Assembly (NCBI GenBank): GCA_000526575.1
Contig: JAGI01000001.1
Location: forward strand, 310,001-374,000
Length of the DNA: 64,000 nucleotides
Direction of reading: 5' to 3'
DNA from: Clostridium sp. 12(A)
GTDB taxonomy: Bacteria > Bacillota > Clostridia > Lachnospirales > Lachnospiraceae
Of this stretch, positions 52,211 to 62,200 are shown one piece after another. Under the pieces are notes generated by a model that was given only the letters and a program-made list of their open reading frames with translations, had not been told where the DNA came from and did not search any database. The position numbers and the translations under genes are program-made. Position 1 is the stretch's first letter, and every line of letters starts with the position of its first letter.

Positions 52211-54697
52211 ATGAAAAAAGCATTGATATTTTTATCAGCAGTATGTATGAGTATTACCCTGACTGGAAGCCACGTGTATGCAGAGGAACCACAGAGTGCA
52301 GCATGGCAGGGGTCTGGTGCTACCGTCTATTATGTAGACGATGTAAATGGAAATGATAAGGCAAGCGGTACGACAGAACAAGCGGCATGGAAAACCCTGG
52401 ATAAGGTAAATGCTACTACCTTTTTACCGGGCAATAAAATTTGCTTTAAAGCAGGTGGAAAATGGACGGGTATGCTTCACCCTCTAGGTTCGGGAAGCAG
52501 CGGAGCGCCTATTATTCTGGATCAGTACGGAGTGGGAGATAAGCCTCTGATTGAAGGAAATGGAGCGGAAGCAGCAATTAAGCTGGACTCACAGGAATAC
52601 TGGACCATACGAAATTTTGAAGTGACCAATCGGGCAGCGCAGAGAGGTATTCGTCAGGGAATTTTTATTAATGGAAAAACTGATGGAATTACTCATGGGA
52701 TTACCATAGAAGACTGTGAGGTCCACGATGTAACTGGAGAGAACCGAAGATCCCTGGATACCTATAAGAGCATGTACTGGAATTCCGGCATCTATGTCAG
52801 TATGCCCGGCAGGTCCAACCCCTCAGTTCATTATGATGGGGTGTTAATAAAAAGGAATTACGTTCATGACGTGCTGACCAGCGGAATCCGTATTAACCAG
52901 AGAGAAGATTTTATTGTGGACCAGTATCATACGAACGTGGTCATCGAGGGGAATACCATCAGCAGAACCGGCTCGGATGGGATGATCGTGGCCAATTGTG
53001 TATCCCCCTTGATTCAATATAATCTATGCTACGATGCAGGGGCTCTTGGTAATTCTTCGGATACTAAAATTATTGCAGGCCTGTGGACTTGTGGGACAGA
53101 CGATGCTCTATTTCAGTATAACGAGGTGGCAAGGACTGTTTTGTTTGAAAGTGATGGAACTGCTTTTGATACGGATTGGGGAACCGGAGGTGTCACAACC
53201 TTTCAGTATAATTACACCCATGGAAATCAGGGCGGATTCTGGCTGGATTGTGCAGGAATCAATAAAGACCCCAATCATATTAAGACAGTGCTTCGTTATA
53301 ATGTGAGCGTGGATGATGAACGGTATATCATTCGGGCAGGAGATATGCCAACCGAACTTTATAACAATACCTTTTACAAATCCCAGGGAAAGCTTGACGC
53401 CTGTTTTGGCAATGCGGGAAAAAATCACAAATTTTATAATAATATATTCTATTTTGAATCTTCACCCGACTGGGCTTCCTCGGTGTATGAGAATAACCTG
53501 TATTACCCATGTGATGCCAATCCGGCTGATATGTACGCAGTTTCAGCCAATCCTCAATTGGTAAGCCCTGGCCCGGCGCAGGATGGAATGGCATTTGCAG
53601 ACCATTTTAAAATCCAGTCCACCTCCCCGGCCATTGGAAAAGGAGTCTATATCCCGGATAACGGAGGAAAGGATTTCTGGGGAAATGAACTGAATAAGGG
53701 CTCTTATGATATTGGGGCGCACCAGACGATGGGAGTCGGACTTACTGATGAAGATACGTATGTATTTGCCAGGGACTTTTCCATGACTCAGGGAAATCGG
53801 GGCTGGTATTACATGGAGGCGGCAAACGGCTCTTATCAAAATATGACATGGGACGATTCTCAGAAGAAATGGAAAGGCAGCGGAGCCTTTAATCTCATCT
53901 GGGCACCTGGAAGCATGCATCCTGACGGAAATGATACGGTCCTTGCCTGGAAAGCGCCCAAAGCCGGTACGGTTCAGGTCGTAGGCAATCCGAAAAAAGC
54001 CAATCTTGGAAATGACGGAGTAAACGTAAAAATCTTAAAAGGCTCCACACAGGTCTGGCCAGGAAGCGGCTGGCAGTTTATTGGTGGTTCGGATTCCACA
54101 GGGGTTTCCCATAATGTCACCATACAAGTAAAGAAGGACGAGATGATTTACTTTGTCCTCAATAAGAACGGGAACAATTACAATGACGGAACTTCCTGGA
54201 ATCCTCTTATCACTTATAATGTGGTGGAAAAATACAGTCTGACTTCTGATTTTTCCAGTGTACAGGGAAGCCGGGGCTGGTATTATCTGGAGACAGCCAG
54301 CACCGGTTATCAGCAAATGACATGGGATAGCAGTGTCAATCGGTGGAAAGGTAAAAAACAGTACAGCTTAATCTGGGCACCGGCGCAGCTTCATCCGGAT
54401 ACTTCGGATACCGTAGTTGCATGGAAGGCATCTCATTCCGGTAGTGTCACCATAAAAGGAAATCCAAAGAAGGTAAGTCAGGGCTATGATGGAGTCAAGG
54501 TTAAAATCTTAAAGAACACTCAAAATCTATGGCCGGAGAATGGTTGGCAATCCATTGGAGGTTCTGATACCACAGGCATGGCCCATCAGCTAACCACCAA
54601 TGTGTCTTCGGGAGACTGGATCTATTTCATTGTAAACCAGAATGGCTCCAATGCAGGAGATGAAATAAACTGGAATCCTGTTATCACTTTTCAGTAG
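52211..54697 (+). CDS. Secreted right-handed beta-helix protein with duplicated C-terminal domain
   Basis: An 828-residue exported protein; start ATG 52211 follows GGAGGGG. Signal peptide (1-25, cleaving near VYA-EE). Residues about 35-510 form a parallel beta-helix of the pectate-lyase-like superfamily, starting YYVDDVNGNDKASGTTEQ and with many N-rich turns (FEVTNRA, VVIEGNTISRTGSDGMIV). Two copies of a 155-residue domain follow (about 516-672 and 673-828), each with GWYY and a NPK motif. The catalytic family is not certain from sequence. Its place behind the sugar importer suggests a polysaccharide lyase or hydrolase that feeds it. Confidence 0.8.
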   Translation: MKKALIFLSAVCMSITLTGSHVYAEEPQSAAWQGSGATVYYVDDVNGNDKASGTTEQAAWKTLDKVNATTFLPGNKICFKAGGKWTGMLHPLGSGSSGAPIILDQYGVGDKPLIEGNGAEAAIKLDSQEYWTIRNFEVTNRAAQRGIRQGIFINGKTDGITHGITIEDCEVHDVTGENRRSLDTYKSMYWNSGIYVSMPGRSNPSVHYDGVLIKRNYVHDVLTSGIRINQREDFIVDQYHTNVVIEGNTISRTGSDGMIVANCVSPLIQYNLCYDAGALGNSSDTKIIAGLWTCGTDDALFQYNEVARTVLFESDGTAFDTDWGTGGVTTFQYNYTHGNQGGFWLDCAGINKDPNHIKTVLRYNVSVDDERYIIRAGDMPTELYNNTFYKSQGKLDACFGNAGKNHKFYNNIFYFESSPDWASSVYENNLYYPCDANPADMYAVSANPQLVSPGPAQDGMAFADHFKIQSTSPAIGKGVYIPDNGGKDFWGNELNKGSYDIGAHQTMGVGLTDEDTYVFARDFSMTQGNRGWYYMEAANGSYQNMTWDDSQKKWKGSGAFNLIWAPGSMHPDGNDTVLAWKAPKAGTVQVVGNPKKANLGNDGVNVKILKGSTQVWPGSGWQFIGGSDSTGVSHNVTIQVKKDEMIYFVLNKNGNNYNDGTSWNPLITYNVVEKYSLTSDFSSVQGSRGWYYLETASTGYQQMTWDSSVNRWKGKKQYSLIWAPAQLHPDTSDTVVAWKASHSGSVTIKGNPKKVSQGYDGVKVKILKNTQNLWPENGWQSIGGSDTTGMAHQLTTNVSSGDWIYFIVNQNGSNAGDEINWNPVITFQ
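53758..54694 (+). repeat. Tandem duplication of a 155-residue domain
   Basis: The halves 53758-54228 and 54229-54694 encode matching proteins: QGNRGWYYMEAANGSYQNMTW against QGSRGWYYLETASTGYQQMTW, LIWAPGSMHPD against LIWAPAQLHPD, VGNPKKAN against KGNPKKVS, and W-PLITY against W-PVITF. Aromatic-rich, so a carbohydrate-binding role is plausible. Confidence 0.85.
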
Positions 54698-54721
54698 CAG
54701 GTTATGTAAAGGGAGGCTGCC

Positions 54722-55318
54722 ATGAAGAAGATTTTCTATATATTTGGGACCGCATTTCTATTATGCATTAACTTCTTTCTTTTAACTGGTTTTCAAAAAA
54801 AGCCTGTGCTTTTCGTAAATGGGGACAGGATATATGAAGAGGAGTATTTATTTTTGTCCCAGGTTTACACAGGTGGAATGGCAGAAGAGGAAAAAGGAAC
54901 CAGGAACAGAGCTGCTTGTGCAAAAGTTGAACAGCAAATGCTTAAGGAGAACAACGTCGTAGAAGATATCTCATTTGCTTCCTTCCTGAACAAAGTAAAT
55001 AAAGAGAATGAAGCAAGAAAGCAGGCAATGGATGCTGGGGAAAGAATCTATGGCCCTAAGGTATACGATGCCAGGATCTATTATGACTATATCTATAGCG
55101 AAGCAAAGGAGAACATGATAAAGAATGTCTTAATGAGCCAGATTACTGACCAGGAAATCAAAAGCTTTGGTGAAAAAAATAGAATAGATTTAAGAGAAAA
55201 AGAGGAAGTGCAGCTGATTCGCTACCAACTAGCAAGAGAACGTTATATGGTCCAGTTAAAAGACAGAGTGTTAAAAGCAATGATAAAAGCAGACGGAAAG
55301 TTCTATCAGGTCTCATAA
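54722..55318 (+). CDS. PrsA/SurA N-terminal-like membrane-anchored protein
   Basis: A 198-residue protein with an N-terminal hydrophobic segment (residues 4-24, no clear lipobox Cys) and a helical extracytoplasmic domain like the chaperone part of foldases (VLFVNGDRIYEEEYLFL ... LLKENNV-type KENNVVEDISFASFL). The peptidyl-prolyl isomerase domain is missing. AAGGGAGG precedes the ATG, 24 bases after the beta-helix gene, so it may assist folding of that exported enzyme; this is inference. Confidence 0.65.
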   Translation: MKKIFYIFGTAFLLCINFFLLTGFQKKPVLFVNGDRIYEEEYLFLSQVYTGGMAEEEKGTRNRAACAKVEQQMLKENNVVEDISFASFLNKVNKENEARKQAMDAGERIYGPKVYDARIYYDYIYSEAKENMIKNVLMSQITDQEIKSFGEKNRIDLREKEEVQLIRYQLARERYMVQLKDRVLKAMIKADGKFYQVS

Positions 55319-55332
55319 ATAATGTATAGGAA

Positions 55333-55370
55333 AAGGTTCCATTATCTATTGATAGTGGAACCTTCTTGTA
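55333..55370 (+). terminator. Terminator of the importer/beta-helix operon
   Basis: AAGGTTCCA pairs with TGGAACCTT around a 14-base loop, then CTTGTATTT. It abuts the converging carbonic anhydrase gene. Confidence 0.7.
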
Positions 55371-55371
55371 T

Positions 55372-55914
55372 TTAAGAGACAGGGGAAAGCCTGCCGCAGG
55401 ATATATCCATAATAAAGCCCTGAATGATTACATTAGAGGGCATAAGGGGATGGGTCTTTAACAGGGTGACTGACTGCTTCACTGCGGTTTTAATATTATC
55501 CATTCCCTGAAGCCAGGAGTCTAAATCAAACCCGTCTTCTTTAAGCTTCTGAATGGTATCCCTCTCAATTCCCCGTTGGACCAGGTGGGTGATAATGGTT
55601 TCGGAGGAGATAGTAGCAGAAAGACAGTCGGTATGGCCGATAACCATAACCTCTTCCACGCCAAACTCCAGAACCGCGATGAGGAGGCTTCGGATGGTAC
55701 TGTCAAAGGGATTTATAATCATACTTCCGGCAGTTTTAATCAGTTTTACATCTCCGCTTCGAACACCCAGTGCAGCAGGTAGAAGCTCCACTAGTCTGGT
55801 ATCCATACATGTAATCAAGGCCAATCTTTTTTTAGGATATTTGTTGTTATTAAAGTGTTTATAAAAACCGCTGTTAACAAAGGTATCGTTATACTTTAAA
55901 ATTTCCTCAATCAT
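55372..55914 (-). CDS. Beta-class carbonic anhydrase
   Basis: A 180-residue enzyme interconverting CO2 and bicarbonate. The zinc ligands and catalytic dyad are visible: CMDTR (Cys and the Asp-Arg dyad) near residue 36, and GHTDC (His, Cys) near residue 92. Length and gaps fit the small clade D-type beta enzymes of Firmicutes. GGAGG precedes the ATG. Single gene between two polysaccharide units; it may supply bicarbonate for carboxylations. Confidence 0.93.
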   Translation of the reverse strand: MIEEILKYNDTFVNSGFYKHFNNNKYPKKRLALITCMDTRLVELLPAALGVRSGDVKLIKTAGSMIINPFDSTIRSLLIAVLEFGVEEVMVIGHTDCLSATISSETIITHLVQRGIERDTIQKLKEDGFDLDSWLQGMDNIKTAVKQSVTLLKTHPLMPSNVIIQGFIMDISCGRLSPVS

Positions 55915-56035
55915 AGTATTCCTCCATTTTATTCGAACTGGTTCTATTGTAATGCTGGAATCTTAATGCGGGATAAGCTTAAGCCTTAAAGATTGTTTAG
56001 CTGATTGTGGCCCTTTTATTCGACGTGTCGAAAAA

Positions 56036-56049
56036 TGTAAGCGCTTTAC
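56036..56049 (+). promoter_or_regulatory. cre-like box (CcpA site), distal
   Basis: TGTAAGCGCTTTAC matches the cre consensus TGWAANCGNTNWCA except at the last two positions, and its core GTAAGCGCTTTAC is near-palindromic. Confidence 0.45.
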
Positions 56050-56235
56050 CGACAGAAAAATGTATATTTTTTAACGAAATAAAATTGGAAAATATAGGTA
56101 ATATTTACCTTATAGATTTAAAAACATATTAATATTTGTTAAATATATACAATCAATACTATATATTATTGACGAAAATTATTCTAATTGCAAACAGTGG
56201 TTGAATAATAAGATAGAAACAGTTAGAATGTTTCG

Positions 56236-56249
56236 TGTAAGCGCTTTCA
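56236..56249 (+). promoter_or_regulatory. cre box (CcpA site) before the pectinase gene
   Basis: TGTAAGCGCTTTCA matches every position of the cre consensus TGWAANCGNTNWCA. It lies 24 bases before the start codon, so CcpA bound there would block transcription when preferred sugars are available. Confidence 0.75.
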
Positions 56250-56272
56250 CTATTATTATGGAGGAAACCTGT

Positions 56273-59200
56273 ATGAAAGTATTGAGGAAACGATGCAAAA
56301 AAGCATTGGCGCTGTTCTTAACGGCAGCATTATTGCTGCCTTTTACAGTGTCAGGGGGACAAATTGCTTATGCAGAACGTTTTTTTGAGCAGGATCTAGA
56401 AAATCCTGCCACACCATCAGAAGCAGGTCGTATGCTGGTCCCGGTTACGGACTTGGAGGCGACGCCGTCAGAAGCAATTGTTTCTCTTCTGGACAATACG
56501 GCAACGCCATCGGAGGCCTCGGTGTCTTTTGATGAGATTGCAACACCGTCTCAGGCGATGTCTCTCATGGGCACACAGAGCCGATTTACAAAATCGGAGG
56601 GGAGTGTTGATGTGACAGAACTTAGAGTTCCTACTCTGGCTTATGATGATACTTCCATTTCTCTTGTCTGGGACAAGCCAGAGAATTATGAAACAGTGGC
56701 CAATTATAATGTTTATCTAAACGGGATAAAGGTGGGGGATGCCAGAAGTAATTTTGCACAGCATGCAGACTGGGCAGCTACTTACATGAAGGCATTTTAT
56801 GATCATTATGAAACGGTAGGAATTGATATGGTAAAGGTTGATATCCATTCCTTCCGCCTCACAGGATTGACTCCGGATACCAGCTATGAAGTTTCTGTCA
56901 TAGCAACGGATGATTCCGGTGCTGAAATGGGCAATAAGGCAACCATTACCTGTTCCACAACTAGTGCACCTGAGATATTTGATATCAGGGATTATGGGGC
57001 TGAACCGGTAGAGAGAGGCTTTACATCTCTGGATGAAGAGTCTTCTGCATTTGTGGTAAAGAACACCAAAGCCATTCAGGCAGCCATTGATGATTGCAGC
57101 GAAGGTGGAAAAGTAGTAATTCCAGAAGGTATCTATATGTCGGGTGCTCTTTATCTTAAGAGTAATATGACACTGGAACTAAAGGAAGGGGCTATCCTTT
57201 TCGGCTCTCCTGACGTGGCACATTATGACCAGAATTATCTTCTCTATCCTTATTCCACGGATACCAGATCCTGGGCACTGATTAACACCTACAGTGCAGA
57301 TGAGAATGGTGGATTTGAGAACATCCGTATCGTAGGTAAGGGTACGATTTATGGAAACGGCTGGAAATATGGTGCAAAACAGGCAGTCAATGGAGATGGA
57401 TACGAAACCTATTACCAGAAGCGTCAGACCGCTGATCCTGACTGGAGCTTAGAAGGCCTAAAAAAATACGCCTTAAAGGGTTGGGTGGCTCAGCCGAAAG
57501 AAAAGGGCGATTTAAGCCTTGGAATTCTTGCGAAAAGTGCATATAACAATGCAATAAGCAAAGGATATGAAGAATCACCTGCGTATTCTACAAGACCTAA
57601 TCTTGTGGTCTTAAGGAATGTAAACGGTGTTTACATCGAAGGATTTACAGCAGAAAATCCAGCAAACCATACCATTGCAGTGCTTGATAGTGAAAATGTG
57701 GTTTCTGAAAATGTAAAGTACATTACATACGATGCAAACAATGCGGATGGAATTGAGCTTGGAAATACCCAGAACGCTATGGTCTTTAATAACTTCTTTG
57801 ATACAGGAGATGATGGAATCAACTTTGCAACGGGTATGGGAAAAGGCGTCCAGGATACGGAGCAGAAGCCGTCAAGTAACATCTGGACCTTTAACAATTT
57901 CCTCCGGGAATGCCATGGCGGAGCGATTGCGGCAGGCAGCCATACCGGTGCTGGAATTGAGAACATGCTGGTCGAAGATAATGTAATGAATCATAGTGAT
58001 ACGCCATTCCGGTTTAAAAGTGCTCCGGCAAATGGTGGTGGTATCTACAATGTAAGCATTCGTGATTGTGCTGTAGGAGATGCGGATCAGGTATTTAGCT
58101 TTAACACTACATACAGCGATGCCAATCAGGCTACCACGGTAGAGCCGGCGGATAAACCCGCAGAGTTTTATGATATCAGTGCCTATAACATTACAGCAGA
58201 TTCCATTAACAAGCTGACTATAGATATTTTAGCAGACGTTGATTATGATCTGCCATATAAAACATGGCATAATCACCACAATCTGTATTTCCAGGATATT
58301 GTCTTTACCAACATAAAACCTGTGAAAAATTCAGAACGAATTATGGGAGCTGCCAATGTAACCTTTGACAACGTAGGACTTAGCTGGTCAAAGGATGCAC
58401 CAGCAGAAACAGATGAAAGAGCCTGGGGAAATATTAAGTTCAGCAATGATTTGATCTTCACAGGTACCACGACGCTGTCTAAAAATGCCTACGATGCCAT
58501 GGCAAAGCCGGTCTGGCCAAATGATACGGCAACCGTTGCCAGTGCTTCTGAGGCTGTAAAACCAAGTGGAGCCCATGAAGTAAGCTTAAAATGGCCTGCA
58601 GCCAAGGACGGTGAGCAGGTATCTGGAACTGGAAAAGTAACTGGATACATTGTGGAAACCTATGTAGGCGATGAACTGGTGGATATTACCCGTCCGGTGA
58701 CAACGACCACAGCAGATATGACTGGACTGTCTCCAGATACCAGTTATGTATTTGTAGTTTACGCAGTGGATGGACCAGGAAATAAGATTCCGGGACCTCG
58801 GTATGAAATTACCACATCAACGGGAATAGAAAAAGAGTTAAAGGAGCCGGAAAGCAAGAAAGTAGAGTTCTCCAACATGGGCTATACCTGGGCGACTGCA
58901 AAGCTAAAATCAGCCAAGGCAGCCGATGCCAGAGTCCGCGGCTACCGTGCTTTTGTAGATGGGGATCTGGTAGCCACAATCTATAATTATCAGCTTCAAG
59001 AACCGGAAAAAGATACGATCAGCATGACCATTGGTCGAATGATGGAAAATGAGAATGAGGTAATCATAGAGGCATTTTCTGATGATGGAGAAAGCTTTGA
59101 ATATGATAATGCTGCGGTTAAGACAATAAAGAATTATGATTACCATGCACCAGTATGGGAATCCAATGCTTTAAAGGCAAGTGCAGACGGAGAGACCATC

Positions 59201-62200
59201 AAGCTTACCTGGAAGGCACCCACAGATGAGTCTGGAATTTATGGTTACCGGATATATGTAGACGGAAAACCGGTCTACACAAAAGAGGGAGATTACTTTA
59301 ACCATGTGAATGGATCGTTTACCACAAAGGATACATCATACACGGTAACCGGACTCGATATGAAGATTCCTCATACCTTCCGGGTAGAAGCTTCTGACGC
59401 ATGGGGCAAAGCATTAACTGGAACAGGACCATTCCACTGGACCAACAGCGGACCGGAAATTACCTGGGACGGCTCAGAAGGGGAGCAGTTATGGAGGTCC
59501 TCTGCATTTGGACAGTCTACGGATATGGATTTCAAGTCCAACATACTGCCAAACAAGGTGGGAACAAATTATACCTGGCCGATCGGTTCTAGCACACCGC
59601 TTAACCTGGAAGGAAAGCCGGCTCAGGATGTCGTAATAGAATCCAGAGGAGGAAAACTCCAGACCGGGCATGATGGATTGACTTTTTATTATACGGAAGT
59701 ACCTACCAGTAAGAACTTCTCCCTGACAGCAGATGTTACAGTGGAGCAGTTAGGGCCGGAGGAAGGCTCAAAGGCAAACCTTCAGGAGGGTGCAGGCCTG
59801 ATGGTAAGGGACGTGAATGGAAGTCCTAGAAAAGAGCCTTTAGAGGAAGGGTATGAAGAGTATCCAGCAGCCTCCAACATGGTTATGTTAAGCCTGCAGG
59901 CAGCTGGGAAAGCTCTGAATGCAGATATTAATTTACTTGCAGCAGCCCGTTATGGGGTAAACAGCCCGGCTGGAAACTTAAAAACAGTTAAAACAACAGC
60001 AACCTTCGAAAAGTCAGTTTCAAAAGCGGATAAAAAATATGCGCCAGCAGATGCGCCATTTACATCAAACTTTTATGGCACAGAAACGAAACTGAGACTG
60101 GAACGGACCGATGAGGGATTCTTTGTCTACCACCTTGATCAGCAGGGGAATGTACTTACCTCTTACACCTTTGAGGATAAGAATGTAACACCGAACATCG
60201 TATCTCACCTGGATAAAGAAACCATGTATGTAGGCTTTTTCGCTTCCAGAAATGCCAGAATGTCCGTAAGAAATATCTCTCTTGATGTAAGTGACGTTGT
60301 AAAGCCGGATGAATCTCCCGCTTACGTGGCTCCAGATAATGATACGGCTTCTCTGTATATCGCTTCTGCTGCATACACCAACAGTTCAGATTATACGGTA
60401 CAGGCCTTAACCAACCAGTCAGGAACCATGACAGTCAGCCAGAATGATACGGTACTGGTTTCAAAGGCATCGGTGACAGGAGGTGTACAGTTTACCTGCC
60501 CTGCTATAATTTCTGGACAGGAAGCAGAATTTAAGCTAAGCTTTGTACCTTCGGAAGGGGCAGATGCAGGGAAAGAAAAAACAGCTGCTCTGAAGGTGAA
60601 AAGAGATAACTATGGTAAGGAATTATATGTATCTCCAGAAGGAACTGATGAGGCAGCAGGAACCAAGGAAAATCCATTGTCCATAAAAGAGGCCATCAAC
60701 CGTCTGGTACCGGGAGGAACCATATATATGGCAGAAGGAACCTATCATTCATTCACCATACCAATGACCTCTTCTGGAAATAAAGACGCAAGAAAAGCTC
60801 TGACAGCTCAGGGCGCTGTAAAAGTTACCGGCAGCAGTAAAATCTTTGTGCTTGACGCAGATTATTGGGACGTGACCGGACTTGATGTGGATGGTCAAAA
60901 GATCGAAGGAAGCAGAGGAGTTATGATTCACGGAAGCCATAATGTATTAAAGGATTCCCTGATTCATAATACATCAAGTGACGCTGGTCTTACCATAACA
61001 AAAAGCAGAGGAAGCAGAAGCTTATGGCCTTCCTACAACCTGGTAGAAAACTGTGAAGCATTTGACAATGTGGACGGTTCCAGAATCAATGCAGACGGAT
61101 TTGCGTCAAAATCCGGCTCAGGGGATGACAACCGGTTCTTAAACTGTGTTTCTCACGACAATGCAGATGATGGCTGGGATACCTACAACACTCTAGCAGA
61201 TGGCCCCAACGGAAGAACCATTATAGAAAACTGCGTAGCCTATAACAATGGAAACAATGGATTTAAGCTAGGCGGAGAGGGCCGCGAGGTACCTCATATT
61301 TTAAGAAACAGCGTAGCATTCCATAACAACCTGGATGGAATCACAGATAACTTTAATCCGGGAGAACTGACGATTGAAAATAATACATCATTTGATAACG
61401 CCCGTTTTAATTATATTATGCGTCCAAGTCCTTATAAAAAGGGAGTTAATGGGGAACTGACAGCTGATGGTACGGTTAGAAATAACGTTTCATTCCGAAC
61501 TGCAGCATTCAGTGGTTCCTTAAAGAAGGTTTACGACGATAAGATATCTGCAAAGGTGATAGAGAATAATTATCTCTACCAAAACGGAACCAATGCAGTG
61601 GGGCAAGAGAACTTTAGATCTTTAAATCCTGCGGATTTATTCTACCGTCAGGATGGAAGAATTCAATTCGGTGATTTCTTACGTCCTGTAAAGGGCAGCA
61701 AGATTGATAAAGCAGGTGCCGGAGCAAAACTACCAGGAATCGGTGTGGATACGCCGGATCCAGTGGATCCAGAGCCAGGTGAGAAACCGACTCCTGTAAA
61801 ACCAGATAGAGACAGGGATTCTGACTCTGACCGGGATTATGGAATCAAGACGTCTTCCAATGAGACAAAGGGAGACTGGGAGATGGATCAGTCCGGCTGG
61901 CGTTTGAAAAAGGCAGACGGTACCTATCCAAAGGAGGAATGGGCGAAGGTAAACGGAGCCTGGTACTATTTTGGACAAACGGGATATATGACAACGGGCT
62001 GGAATCAGGTTCAGGGTGTCTGGTACTATATGGAGACCAGCGGAGCCATGAAAACAGACTGGGTGTTGACCGAAGGAAAATGGTACTACATGAATCTGGA
62101 TGGATCTATGGCAACAGGCTGGGTCCTTGTTAATAACAACTGGTATTATTTAAGCCAGAACGGCGAATGTCTGATGAATACAGTCACTCCAGATGGCTAC

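Larger units (their letters stand above)
55915..56272. other. 358-bp AT-rich upstream region of the pectinase gene
   Basis: No gene is seen. It contains two cre-like boxes exactly 200 bases apart (56036 and 56236), a TTGACG at 56168 that could be a -35 element, and AT-rich DNA between them. The carbonic anhydrase promoter must also lie at its left end. Confidence 0.6.

Noticed and set aside
53108-53920. Minus-strand frames opposite the beta-helix gene
   Set aside because: No ribosome binding sites, and a clear coding sequence with signal peptide and tandem domains occupies the plus strand.
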